Origin: Branchiostoma floridae
Taxonomy: Eukaryota; Chordata; Leptocardii; Amphioxiformes; Branchiostomatidae
NCBI RefSeq assembly: GCF_000003815.2
Contig: NC_049980.1
Coordinates: 34,944,547 to 35,008,546, forward strand
DNA length: 64,000 nucleotides
Reading direction: 5' to 3'
In this document: positions 11,691 through 22,952 of the stretch, in pieces
Position numbering within the stretch: position 1 is the first letter of the stretch
Layout: each line of letters starts with the position of its first letter
Translations under genes and position numbers: made by a program
The notes under the pieces: generated by a model
What the model was told of the DNA's origin: nothing
Seen by the model: the letters and a program-made list of their open reading frames with translations, nothing else
The model's database searches: none

Positions 11691-12017
11691 TGGCTTGTAT
11701 TGTACAGTACAGAACGGATGTGTTACACCTAAAGGCAGTTTGCCAGGTACGCAAAGCAAAAACGAAACCAATCTTTCCCTTCTGTACGACTGTGAGTTGG
11801 AAAATTACACAGCACCAGATGAATATATTTCTGTGTGACTGAGACCGAGGGCACCAATAAATGTGGTACAGTGGCACCTTTATAACAAATGATGGAGGTA
11901 ATGGGAATGTGACGTGCCTACACTACGGTCATGTCTGATGTTAACGTGTTGTGATGTGATAAAACCCACACACCGCTCGTTTTGTGCCTTTATGGCCGGT
12001 GAGCAGCAGACATGATC

Positions 12018-12380
12018 TGCCCAAGGTCAGACTGTGGTGCCCACATCTCCTGCCCAAGGTCAGACTGTGGTGCCCACATCTCCTGCCCAAGGTCAGACTG
12101 TGGTGCCCACATCTCCTGCCCAAGGTCAGACTGTGGTGCCCACATCTCCTGCCCAAGGTCAGACTGTGGTGCCCACATCTCCTGCCCAAGGTCAGACTGT
12201 GGTGCCCACATCTCCTGCCCAAGGTCAGACTGTGGTGCCCACATCTCCAGCCCAAGGTCAGACTGTCGTGCCCACATCTCCTGCCCAAGGTCAGACTGTG
12301 GTGTCCACATCTCCTGCCCAAGGTCAGACTGTTGTGCCTACATCTCCTGCCCAAGGTCAGACTGGTGTGCCCACATCTCC
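12018..12380. repeat. 33-bp minisatellite, exactly 11 units
   Basis: The unit TGCCCAAGGTCAGACTGTGG plus TGCCCACATCTCC is repeated 11 times with few substitutions, mostly in the last four units. Because 33 is a multiple of three and no unit contains a stop, all three + frames and two or more minus frames stay open. One + frame reads as an 11-residue Pro/Thr/Ser-rich repeat (VPTSPAQGQTV). An in-frame TGA (12014-12016) sits just before the array and another just after it, so no exon is supported. Confidence 0.95.
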
Positions 12381-12555
12381 AGGAGAAGTCTGAAGTTCTG
12401 ACCACTCTGGGATCGTTAACCTGGCAGGCTGGGATGGAGATTCATTTGTTTCCGTGGGAAAAGTAGTTTTTTTGCAGTGTTATAAGTTTGCGGTTAAAAC
12501 TGTACTGTAGAACACATCCAATTTGGAAATGCCTAATAGCAATGAAGATGTTACT

Positions 12556-14641
12556 CGGCTACTTCACAATCTAATGTACCAAAAGGGGGTCACTAGGGGT
12601 GAAAATTCAACTCCATTTTATTCTTTTTTTGTTATTAGCAGTTCAAAGGTACACACCTTGGGCTTACTATCCTAAAGGATCTCCGCACAACGAGCTTTTA
12701 TAACTTCGGTACATGGGCTTTTATAAATGGATCACTAGGGGGGTACGGACGCTACAACTGTAGAATTACTGGAACTGCAGCATACTGTATATTCAACATT
12801 AGAACAGAAAATGGGTGTTTTATCCTTATCTTCTTGTATAATTAGCATTTGCAATGCTAGAAAATCAACTCAAGTTGCAGTATGACTATGTTAGGTCATT
12901 TTCTGGTCATCTGTTACTAAAGCAGCTATAATGATATGCGGGTATTTTGGCTTGAAGCAAAGATCAAATAGTATAATTCTTAATCCAGATACCATAGTAG
13001 CTAAATTTTGGTGGTTATCTATCCTTATTGGGTTTCTACATAAAATCACAACAGATATAGTGTATAACATAACATAGAATCTTTCATATGACCATTAATG
13101 AACATTTCAAGGGGGGTACGGACGCTACACAATTATAGTAAAGACTGGTAGTGAACAATGGAATTAGCCCACTAAACATGTCCATTTTCTAATAATCATT
13201 AACTATTTATTAATTGAAGCATCCATTAATGCTACTGCAGCAGTTTAACAAAGAAAATGAGAATATAAATATGCCAGTTGAGATTCCACCCAGTTGGATC
13301 TGTACTCTACTTTTTGATAACAGGCCTACTGATAGAAGATTTTACAGAATCTGTGATAAAGAAGTGATGGCTTACATAAAAGAACATAACACAGTGCTTC
13401 CCATGCCATCAAACCAGCAATGTAAACTTGCATCTTTCTTGAATACATGCTATGTACATATTAGTTTGGACAAGAGAAACAATAGTGCAGGGGGTACGGA
13501 CGCTACACATTACATACTATGTAATACTATGTTTAATTTATGCCTTGTATAATGTAGATCTACCAAACTGGTGTTCTTACATCAGCTAAACTCATGGGGG
13601 GATATCAAATATCATCTCACATCCATCTTTGGCTGCTTTGGAATGAACCATTTATGAAGTCTGAGGGGGTGTAGAAATCTCAGAAAAATGCAGCTCAAAT
13701 TCATTGAAAATTCACATTTTTAGAGAAAAAAGTTAACCAATCATATCTGTAAGGACTGTAATTAATGTATTGAATCAGAATTGTAGCAGTTGGACAGCAA
13801 TTTTAACAGCATTTTGCTAAAAAGCTTCAAATGGGGGTACGGACGCTACAGGTGGGGGTACGGACGCTACAGGGGGTACGGACGCTGCATTTTGATGTTT
13901 ACGGTGCTATACTAGACAGAGTTTTCAGGACAGCAATGGTTTAAAGGGTGTTCTAGTATGTGGTAATAGAGACCTCTAAACTGTCATAATCACAAGCTTG
14001 TGGGATTTACTTAGTACAGAAATTAAAGGGGGTACGGACGCTACAGATTTTTTTCGGAAAATGACATCCTGGACTTTGCTTGTAAATAATACGTCATAAG
14101 AGTGTGCTACTGATCTTATTCTACTTCTGACCTTATACACACACAATACCTTACTTTTACATACAAAGACAACACCAATATTACCAAACAATTAGCTGCT
14201 ACAGACTACAGATATATCCAGTTAAAATAACATTGGAATCTGTCAACATGTGGGTAAAATGGAAAAATTGTCCCTATGGAACCAAAAAATGGTCATGTCC
14301 TTAAAAAAAAGCATAAAATCACTAGTAGTCACATGGCCGCATATCAAAAGCAAGTAGTTTCTAACTACCAACTACAATTTTTCTGTTAGATCAGAGGTTT
14401 AAGAATTAGTAAAAACTGAATGGTCCCCGATAACGCTTAAAATTGGGCATTTTTAGGTTATATTTTGGTCAATATTTTCGCCAAATATTGACCGATTTAC
14501 AAAATTCTTTTTGTGACATGTTCCTTGTTGTACCAGGTTTTGGGAAATGAATTTATAAAACAGCTATAGACTGTGTATCTTTTGCTATCAACTGATAACA
14601 TGTCAGAAAAAAAATGGGTACATTAGATTGTGAAGTAGCCG
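12556..14641. mobile_element. 2.1-kb inverted-repeat element with TACT target duplication and seven 18-bp motifs
   Basis: The ends are a perfect 25-bp inverted repeat (12556-12580, starting CGGCTACTTCACAATC, and 14617-14641). TACT directly precedes the left end and directly follows the right end, consistent with a 4-bp target duplication. Inside, the motif GGGGGTACGGACGCTACA occurs at 12739, 13112, 13490, 13833, 13854, 13872 (GCTGCA variant) and 14028, all in the same orientation. The rest is AT-rich. The largest internal frame is 13214-13552. No transposase signature is visible, so the element is probably non-autonomous. Confidence 0.75.
13214..13552 (+). CDS. Unassigned 112-codon open frame inside the 12556-14641 element
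   Basis: The frame encodes a peptide with a plausible protein-like stretch (EIPPSWICTLLFDNRPTDRR, then YRICDKEVMAYIKEHNTVLP), rich in charged and aromatic residues. It runs through one 18-bp motif near its end (GGTDATHY), where coding character appears to be lost. I do not recognise a family. It may be a fragment of an element-encoded protein or a captured exon; chance cannot be excluded. Confidence 0.25.
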   Translation: MKHPLMLLQQFNKENENINMPVEIPPSWICTLLFDNRPTDRRFYRICDKEVMAYIKEHNTVLPMPSNQQCKLASFLNTCYVHISLDKRNNSAGGTDATHYILCNTMFNLCLV

Positions 14642-14916
14642 TACTGTAAAAATGGAACCTCTGCAAGTATTTAGATAGATAATAATATAAAGATTTTTAA
14701 CAGTACTTCTGGTAGTAGACTTTCACTGTGTTCTGCTGCTGCAGTGGTCTGGATACTCTGCAGCTGCAATCAGTCTTTCTTCAGCTCTCTCCACTTCAAT
14801 TTGTCCTGTTCATCGCGAACTTCCTTATGATTAGCTCCGTCAGTTTTTACAGTGCTTTTACTGCTTCCAAATACCAGAAGTTCTGAAACCTCCCTCAGGG
14901 CAGACACATTCCCGCC

Positions 14917-15055
14917 TAATCTCCAAGCAGATCCTACGGTGCCATAAGATAGTATCAAAGCTGGCCAGGGAGTATAGCCAGCCAAGGGAGTCAAACGGGC
15001 ACCTACGGGAAGTTTGATACTATACATAACGCACCGTGGATCTGGTTGGAGATTA
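14917..15055. mobile_element. MITE with 9-bp target duplication (copy 1)
   Basis: Ends are TAATCTCCAAGCAGATCC at left and GGATCTGGTTGGAGATTA at right. The 9-bp sequence ATTCCCGCC flanks both sides (14908-14916 and 15056-15064). A 9-bp duplication is typical of Mutator-type transposition. The arms extend inward through CATAAGATAGTATCAAA and its partner TTTGATACTATACATAA. Confidence 0.85.
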
Positions 15056-15109
15056 ATTCCCGCCCACATTGATGGATGTCCTGCCAGATTCAATCAACAA
15101 TCCTCAGGT

Positions 15110-15255
15110 GATACACTGTGTGGGTGCTCTCTCATGATTCCCACCCAAAAAGTAGAAGGGTCCATCCATAAGCTGCTTGTTTAGTGCAGTTACAAAAGAT
15201 CCGCCTTTCAGCCAACCCAACTGATGTGAAACATGGAGGAGCTGAAAGCTTTACC
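15110..15255. repeat. Dispersed repeat that hosts MITE copy 2
   Basis: TTTCAGCCAACCCAACTG, GTGAAACAYGRAGGAGCTGA and AAAGCTTTAC recur at 15855-15910, where they are uninterrupted. The element at 15256-15426 therefore inserted into this repeat. Confidence 0.7.
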
Positions 15256-15426
15256 TAATCTCCAAGCAGATCCTACAATGGCATAAGATAGTACCAAACT
15301 GGCCAAGGAGTGTAGTCAGTCAAGAGGTGTCCATTTGCGGTAGCGAAACTCACTTCTAAGCCGGCTTCACTCCTCTGCCAGCTTTTGATACTATCTTATG
15401 CTACCGTAGGATCTGCTTGGAGATAA
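15256..15426. mobile_element. MITE with 9-bp target duplication (copy 2)
   Basis: Same ends as copy 1 (TAATCTCCAAGCAGATCCTA, and TAGGATCTGCTTGGAGATAA at right). AGCTTTACC flanks it on both sides (15247-15255 and 15427-15435). The paralogous stretch at 15891-15915 (AAAAGCTTTACTGTCTG) shows the unoccupied site. Confidence 0.85.
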
Positions 15427-15574
15427 AGCTTTACCGTCTTTCTTTCTGAAGTTGAGAGTAATTGGATCACTGTAACTGTGAGATTTTCTCTTGCTGGGGT
15501 TATGTACAATGTCATGATGTAGTAAAAGGGTCACTAAGGCTCACTTCAGGGCTGGTAGTTATCAGTTTTTTGCT

Positions 15575-15910
15575 TGTTATCTCCATGAAAAATGGAGATA
15601 TAGTTTTGGGTGTGTCTACATGTGTGTGACTGTGTGTGTCTGTCTGTGTGTCCGGATTGTTGTAGTGAGCATATCTCAAGAACCTCTCGATGGATTACAA
15701 TGATATTCAGTTTGTGGGTAGGTGTTGGGAAGACAAAGGTCAAGGTCAATTTTGGGCCCATGGTATGTGACCTTGGTACTGCAGCAGAAATTCGTTTTCT
15801 GGATCTTTTGAACTGGATGTGCTAATGGTCTTGTTTAGTGCAGTCATGAATGTCCTTTCAGCCAACCCAACTGGTGTGAAACACGAAGGAGCTGACTCAA
15901 AAGCTTTACT
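15575..15910. repeat. Dispersed repeat, ATCTCCATGAAAAATGGAGAT type
   Basis: It starts with a short palindrome (ATCTCCATGAAAAATGGAGA) and runs through a TG-rich stretch, then GAAGACAAAGGTCAAGGTCA. The central part is shared with 17590-17790 (GGTGGGTTGGTGTTTGG, then ACGAAGGTCAAG). Open frames on both strands are not protein-like. Confidence 0.6.
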
Positions 15911-15954
15911 GTCTGTAACTGAAATGAGCAGGAAATTGTCTGTTGCACCAAAAA

Positions 15955-16035
15955 GTAGTTACTCAAGCAGCTGGATATGGTTTTGGAAACGGTCAGACGT
16001 TTCGGATAGAATCCACTATCCTTCGTCAGTGACTC
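15955..16035 (-). ncRNA. Hammerhead-ribozyme-like motif in a dispersed repeat
   Basis: On the minus strand, in order: GTCA, CTGACGA (complement of 16023-16029), AGGATAG, loop TGGATT, CTATCC, GAAAC (complement of 15999-16003), GTC, TGAC. This matches the hammerhead core CUGANGA / stem II / GAAA, with a 6-bp stem II and a 4-bp stem I (GUCA with UGAC). Stem III is minimal, as in hammerheads of Penelope-like retroelements and other dimer-active forms. Activity is an inference. Confidence 0.5.
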
Positions 16036-16431
16036 TGAAGTGATCTGGAAGAAAAATTGTCTGTTGGTTTCATAATTTGCAAGCTCATTTTTTTTCTTCA
16101 GCAATTGAGATGAAATTTGGCACAAAGGTAAAGAGATATACCGTGTCTTGAGACTGCAGTTTCTCAATTTGTTGGTCAGATTTTTATGAGTGACTGAGTT
16201 TATTGAGTTTTTTTAATCATCATTTCATGAGTATTTTGAAATGACCACATCCCTGGAACCTTGTCAGTTCCTCTAGATCTGACCAACTTGGAATTATTTA
16301 GGAAGCTGAAGTAAAACTGGTATAATGGTAAATGTCTCGACAGGTTGCATTCCAGTTTTGATCTCTGAGCCCCAACAGTTCCTCGGCTGCTAAGATGATA
16401 TAAGGTGGTGTGGTGTGTCTGCGTATCAGCT

Positions 16432-16493
16432 AGTGTGTTACGCCGAACGGCGGTTATACCGGCTATATAGATACAGGTACAGATGTGGTATTA
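16432..16493 (+). repeat. LINE 3'-end fragment (GCCGAACGGCGGTTATACCGG)
   Basis: The same sequence follows the LINE reverse-transcriptase tail at 51528-51632, where it is present twice. Here only this short piece is recognisable. Confidence 0.5.
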
Positions 16494-17027
16494 GAGGCAT
16501 ATTTGCACTCGTAGTGGAATACCTTACTCCACCATCGCAAGGAAAAAAGAAAACCTGCTGGAACCATACACGTATACATGTAGCACATAGACATTCACGA
16601 GATAAGCGTTTCCTCTATTTCCTGGGTGGGTTCTATAACATAACCTTCACCCATGACACCCGGATATGTCTTCCCTTGCTGATAACCCTAGCAACAGTCA
16701 TGCATATTTAATGCTTACATAATGTACTCTGTAGTCCCACGTGTGGTTGTCAGGAGACCTTTACTGTATACTGTGTTGTACATATCAAACAACTTGATAG
16801 ATTTTTTTAACAGACATTTTCTCAGTCACTGCAGTGAAATAGTGGAAGCCACCTGAAGTGTCTGACCCTTTCCAAGACCTATCCAGCTGCTTGAGTACCT
16901 GTTACCTTGGGCATGTCATTACCTTAATTGGTGCAGAGACCTTCCTTTGTACAGGCCTGTCCTGACATTACTGACTGTGAAATTGTCATTACCGTCCGTC
17001 CTGCTGTCACGAAATGTGGTTCTCAAG

Positions 17028-17367
17028 CAGGGCTTGAAATCCTTTTTTCTGCATACCTGCACTGGTGCAGGTAACATTGGAAATTACCGACACCTAACAA
17101 ATTTTACCTGCACCACTCTGAATTTTGGAAGAATGGATCATACTAAAACTGTTGAGGAACCATTGCTATCTTTTCTTTTATACTTTTAGGTGGTGACAGA
17201 CAATGCAGTTAATAACAGTCGACATACACCTACATAATAAAACATTTCTGTATAAAACCCAGTACATGTACCAGTGCAGGTTAGGTGCAGGTAGACACCA
17301 GAAATACCTGCACAGCTCCAATGTTACCTGCACTAACCTGCATATGCAGGTGGTATTTTGAGCCCTG
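17028..17367. mobile_element. CAGGGCTTGAAAT-ended inverted-repeat element, 5-bp target duplication TCAAG
   Basis: It begins CAGGGCTTGAAATCC and ends GGTATTTTGAGCCCTG. TCAAG flanks both sides (17023-17027 and 17368-17372). The interior repeats the word GTGCAGGT/ACCTGCAC several times in both orientations, including CTGCACTGGTGCAGGT near the left and ACCTGCATATGCAGGT variants near the right, so the arms fold strongly. There is no open frame of note. Confidence 0.85.
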
Positions 17368-17584
17368 TCAAGGATCCAGGCCCGACTCAGACAGTACGTT
17401 TTCCTGTAGAGGGATGAAGTATTGACATTTCATACAATAATCTTTAATGTTGATGATGATTAATGACTAACGAACTGTGCCAGGCAATCTGCCTAATGGC
17501 ACTTCTTTGTGTGGGATACAGGAATAGTCGTTGACATTTTCAAGGTAGCAATCCTGCTAATTGTTGTCTTGAGGAATAATATCA

Positions 17585-17880
17585 ATCATTTATTCCTCAA
17601 TCAATCATTTGTTTTTGGGTTGTGTACATGTATGTGGACAACTTGAGAAATAGTAGATGGATCTTCACGATGTTTGGCAGGTGGGTTGGTGTTTGGAAAA
17701 CGAAGGTCAAGTTTGATAATGGGCCTATAATGGGATGTCAGCGGTTTTCTATTGTACTGCAGCAGCGGTTTTGTTATCTCCTGTTCTATCTGATCCAGGA
17801 ACTTTTTTGTGGAAGAGAGATTTTGTTGTTTGGACAAAGTCGCATAGTTTTTGGGAAACATGTGTTTTCAAATATGCTTC
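17585..17880. repeat. Dispersed repeat related to 15575-15910
   Basis: It shares the run of words GGGTTGTGTACATG, GATGGATCTTCACGATGTTTG, GGTGGGTTGGTGTT and ACGAAGGTCAAG with the repeat at 15600-15760, with substantial divergence. The 80-90-codon frames here on both strands are of repeat origin. Confidence 0.5.
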
Positions 17881-20800
17881 TACTGTAGCTGCTATCCAAA
17901 CCTTTTGAAATGTATAGCTGCTAAATTAGTCTCTCTAGATCTGCCATCTCTACTTTTATTTGCTATAGAGTACTGTAGTCTGAATCATCGTTTTTTTCCT
18001 TTTGCATAGTCATAACCTGTATAGGCCGACTGACAGCAGTAGAAGTAGTAGTATTTGTGTGTAAAATGACAAAGACACTCGGTAGCTAATATACGTGTGG
18101 ATACCAGGCTATTTTTTATTGTTTCAACCTCAAACTTAAAACACTGCCTAACTCTACCCCTCCCCTTCTGTCAGATAATGTGCCAATGGCAGTACTACTG
18201 ATACATAATGTAGCAAATCTGTGCAGTAAAGTTTTGCCACAAATGACGTCAGCTGCACTCTACAGCGGAGGTCACAAGACAAAACGCACAACAGACGGTG
18301 AACGCCACACGAGGCAGATTTTACATCGCCTTGCATTTTTATGAGCCGACTTAAAAATTCCATAATGCTCTTTTCATGACCCCCGAAGCCAACTGGGTCA
18401 GAAGTCAGACCTTTTGGCTGGGAGTATTACTTATTTATGGTGCTACTCGTGAATGGGTAAGTCCACTGTGCTGTAGATGTGGGCTTAGTCACTGTGCTGT
18501 AGATGTGGGCTTAGTCACTCCATCTTTCGATATTTACTCATCCAATCAACATTGCGGAAATCACATAATGCAGTCAAACCTGGATTCAGCATTTACTCAA
18601 GGGACTGGGGAATAATGGTTGCTGAGGACAGGGTGGGGTTAACTATGTAAAAATGGACGGGACTGTTTGAATGTGGCTTGTGACTTGAGCTGGTTGCTGA
18701 GGACAGGGTGGGGCTATACTACAACTGAGTTGGACTGACAAGGTTTGACTGTTAACTTGTACCACTGAGTTATGTTGACCCCCCCTCTCCCAAAAAAAAT
18801 AAACCAACATGATGCCATAAAAGTACACACTGTCAGTAACAAGTCAGTAACAACTAGGCAAGGCAAGGCAACAAGTTGAACATGAATAGATAGACTCACA
18901 TGAATACAAACACTGACTATGAACACCGCTGTTCCCACTTGCCCACTAAATCATTATGAATCAGGCAGTGCTGTTATACAGGTGTACTGTGTAAAGTCAC
19001 ATCCAACACTAATCCATTAGACTCAGCAGTCAGGGTCAGGACAGCCCAGCGCTGAGGTCAGGGTTTCACAGCCCTTAAGCGCTGGCAGCAAGTTTTAATG
19101 GTTTCCATCTGATGCTGGCAGGTCTGTGGAGAATAAATCCTGCGTTAATCTGTTTTATGTCACATTCGTGGTGAGGCGATGTTCGTGTCTGGTGTTTGTA
19201 GCTCAGGTTATCTGCTGCGTGCTGAAGTCAGCTCATGTTTTCTCTTATCCCAACAACTGAGTAGAGATCTGCTAAAATTTCTTCAACAAGTCATCATCTT
19301 CCATTGGAAATTAAACCAGCAGACAAAAAGTGCATGAAGAAAAAGTATCAAGAGAAAATATTAAACGTTCGTTTGCCTCTATCCCAAATTGCAGTACACG
19401 GTTGATCTGCTAGAAGCCCTCTTTGAGACTTGTGGTACCAATGTTTGGTAATTTCTATTTGCTCTGTTTGCATTGTAGCTTACTGTGCTGCTGCACTGAG
19501 TATCATCACTTCTAGTACGCAGAGAGACTCACATGTCACATGTCATGTTCCTCTATAGGATTCTTTTAAAGATATGTTTATAAAGACAATTTTATGGATA
19601 AAGTTAAGTAATGCCTTTGAATTGAAATTCTGACACTGTCTTCATTTTGATTTGAAAGCTCATACCAGATTTGTGTACGCAGGTACAATCATGTTAAAAG
19701 TTAATTTACAGACATGCCCACGTTGAAGACAGATTTGTTCATTAAGTTGCTGGTAGTTTACTTTGCATGTTTGAACATGTGATATATGCACAGCCACATA
19801 CCTGTTGGCACTGACACAGAGAGCATTTCTCCGCTTCAGGACAGAAAATAAGAAGATTTATATTCCTCTCAATTCTTTACAAGATTACTACTAGTAGTCA
19901 TTTGAAGCTTCTTCCTTTGCAGTCAATATCTGAAAAACCCCAAATAACCCATCAGGCCCCAGTCCACAATAACATTGCCTGTAAGGCCCATCCAGGGTTT
20001 CACTGTCCTGTAGTTTCATTATTAAGTAGAAGAATGTAATTCTTCTGTCATGAATTTTGTATTTCTTATCATTCTGTTCTGTATCATAAGAGCTTGTATC
20101 ATCACATAAGATCATTATAAGTTCTGTCTTTGTGATGTTATAGGATAGGAATAATAACAGATAGTTGCTGTGTGTGAAGGAATGAATAGTGTATTCAAAT
20201 TGCAGAAAAACATGAAGCCTTGGTCTAAATTGCAAAATATATCTAAGCTATATACAGGATATCATCAAAATAGTTTTGACTGTACAGTCAAGTATATCTT
20301 TTTCAATAGTGTTAAGTGCTAGGCTTTAAAAAGCATTGTAGCACAGAAAAAATGTAAGTTAAGTAAGTCAAGTGGCACAGAATCTTTACTAAATCACTGC
20401 ATCAAAACTAACTCATTAATGATTTACCCTAACGAGACGTTCGAGTCTGATAACCCCTGCGCTCCCTTCAGGCGGCCCGCTCGAGTTTCTGCCGTTCGGC
20501 CCGAGGTGACAACAAAATTGGCTGTTCCGCGAGGAGAACACTTCAAAGTCTCCGTAGATTGTTCGATAATGGAAGCCTTTTATTGTAGCTGCAGGCCATA
20601 AAGCATTGATGTAACCAGAGCCTATTTGTTACTCCACTTTCTGTGCTCAGGATCGGTATCTCTCTGTCTATATATATGCAACTAAGTTGAAGGATTAGAC
20701 CTACAAATGAAATTGTAGATCTGAAGATTGCAGTTGCTTGCAGTGAATGGAATTCTACAGTTGCTTGAAGTAATATTGTATTGAATTTTCCAATTGATTT

Positions 20801-21313
20801 GGAGATTTCATATACAGGCTACATCAGATATCTGCTTTTTGTTATAAATGCCTTCAAGTCAAAAACTCTTGGATGGTGAAGAACTATCAGAAACTGGCAG
20901 CCAAGTAGAATGTTTTCAGGCTGATGGTATGTAAAATGGGATTTGATGCCACTAGTTGATTTATATTATTCTTTTATGCTTGATTCTGCGAAACAATCAT
21001 CTTCTTCTGTCCTTGAATGGTGCTGAATGGTATTCCTCTGTCCGTGTTCAGTATGGGAGGTAAATATGCTGACATATTGTCCTGTCCTTGGTGCTGCTTT
21101 AGTTATGCTGTCCTTGGTGCTGATTCAGCTGTTCACTTCCTGTTGCTGATTTGGTTGTTATGTTGCCATTGCTGCTGACTTTGCTGAGTTGTCCCATCCT
21201 CAAATAATCAGGCTATCCAGTATTGTATCTACAGTTTTGTAAATCATAAGTGAAAAGTTTTACTTCTTAGAACCCCGTGAGCTGTGCATGATGAAGTGCG
21301 TAGTTATGGGTTA
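17881..21313. other. Intronic sequence; small duplications, no supported genes
   Basis: A 27-bp duplication lies at 18462-18520 (CACTGTGCTGTAGATGTGGG) and a 25-bp one at 18617 and 18689 (GGTTGCTGAGGACAGGGTGG). A GC-richer open stretch at 20419-20601 encodes 60 residues without a recognisable motif. The minus frame at 19891-20235 is also unassigned. I see no exon supported by splice sites and homology. Confidence 0.5.
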
Positions 21314-21521
21314 CTGTAAATGCAGAAATGTTCGCGGTGGATTAATGTTCGCGGTTTTCGCGGTGACCACTTAACCGCGAATTTAAAACCACCGCGAACA
21401 TTTTTCTATAATGATATTAGATTGCAGTCTATGGCGTTACCGCGAACTTAAATCCACCGCGAAAAGTCCTTTTTCCTGCTACCGCGAAATTAAATCCCCG
21501 CGAACTTAAATACATTTACAG
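21314..21521. mobile_element. TA-flanked palindromic MITE (CTGTAAATGCAGAAATGTTC family), copy 1
   Basis: It is flanked by TA and ends CTGTAAATG...CATTTACAG. The arms repeat GTTCGCGGTGG and CCACCGCGAAC, giving CpG-rich hairpins. Related copies lie at 29379-29570 and 53053-53248. TA duplication and this structure suggest a Tc1/mariner-type non-autonomous element. Confidence 0.75.
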
Positions 21522-21663
21522 TATTACAGAGCAGAGCAGTTGATTCACGAGCACCTGTCAGAGAAACCTGGCACGGATTCAGTGGGAGTTTGGCTGTGTG
21601 GGAGAGACACAGGCTTCAGGGTAGGGTAGGGCTGACTGTGATGGAGATACATAATTAGTTTCC

Positions 21664-21943
21664 TAATTGTACTGCGTAATCATTGGTCCTCCGGTAAAGG
21701 TGAATAGATGATGCGGAGATTGCCGTCTGAAGCCTAAAGTTTCATGGTTTCTAATGCGACCGCTCCTGAGCGGTCGCGTGCTTCCCCGAGGAAAATGCCT
21801 CAGGGCGGGCTGGGTGGGTCGCTTTAGGCCCAGCGGCAGCCGGAGAACCAAATTGTCTGCACATAGATCACTCCACGGTCATCCTTATATGGTGAGATGA
21901 GAGATCACCTGACCTTCTGACCAATGACATCGCAGGACAATTA
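21664..21943. mobile_element. 280-bp inverted-repeat element A, same ends as element B
   Basis: It starts TAATTGTACTGCGTAATCAT and ends with the complement of TAATTGTCCTGCGATGTCAT, an imperfect inverted repeat of about 40 bp. GTTTCC precedes it and also separates it from element B, so GTTTCC (or TTAGTTTCC) may be its target duplication. An internal CTTCCCCGAGGAAAATG (near 21781) is present in inverted form near the right end of B (25803), indicating a rearranged derivative. Confidence 0.65.
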
Positions 21944-22952
21944 GTTTCCTAATTGTACTGCGTAATCATTGGTCCTCCGGTAAAGGTGAATAGATGATGC
22001 GGAGATTGCCGTCTTCCGCACTAGTTGCACTTGTTACTTCTGTCCTTACCTTCCCTAAAACACGCCCAGTGTGTCTAAGTAGATCAGACTCTTTATCTTA
22101 AACCATAACTTACCCCAACTCTCATTTCATTTTATTTAATCTATCATTTATCCCCACTCTCATTTCACGCTATACAATCCCCACTCTCATTTCATACAAT
22201 ACAAACCAACCTCTGTTCTCACTCTCATATCAAGTTATATAAATCATCAAACTCATTTTATACAAACCATTATCTGGTGCCGTACGCATATTATTCAAAT
22301 CCACTATCAGCTATCAAGCTCGTAATATAGATCACCATTTACCCCCAGCACTTTACACCGCCTCGTTTAAGAATAAATAAACTAAGACTATGAGCACGAC
22401 AAAAGCCTTTCAAAACTTAAGATTTTTTAAACCATCAGCAAACTAAGAGAGAGCATGCTACAGAAAAGAAACGCATCACACAATAAAGTTCTTTATTAAT
22501 AACCTGAAAACATCAGGTGAATTCACATGCAAAACACAAATACATAAATGTCATATGCCTAACCAAATTATAAAATCTATACAATCTTCAATCTAGTCAT
22601 ATCAAACCAAACAATATCTTTTTTACAACAATATCCAAACTCAGACCATGCCTCGCCGGCCCCCCTACGGGAGCCCGTGCTCCTGCAGTCAGAGAGTAGA
22701 CTGTGACAGGGGTCTGAATTCCAGGCTCCTTCTTGTGGCGTACGTTCGTGCTTCGACTAAACAGGAGCTCCGTAGCCTGGTCTGTCCCTTCAATATCTGT
22801 GCGCTGAAACAGAGCTTGCAATCCCTGTCAGTAACATGCCACGCACAAACACGTCTTTTACTTACACGTTAACTCGCCTCTTCATATCAACCAAGATGTC
22901 TAGCCTCGAAACAAACATCGATACTTCAACAAATGCTACACATAAATAACCC

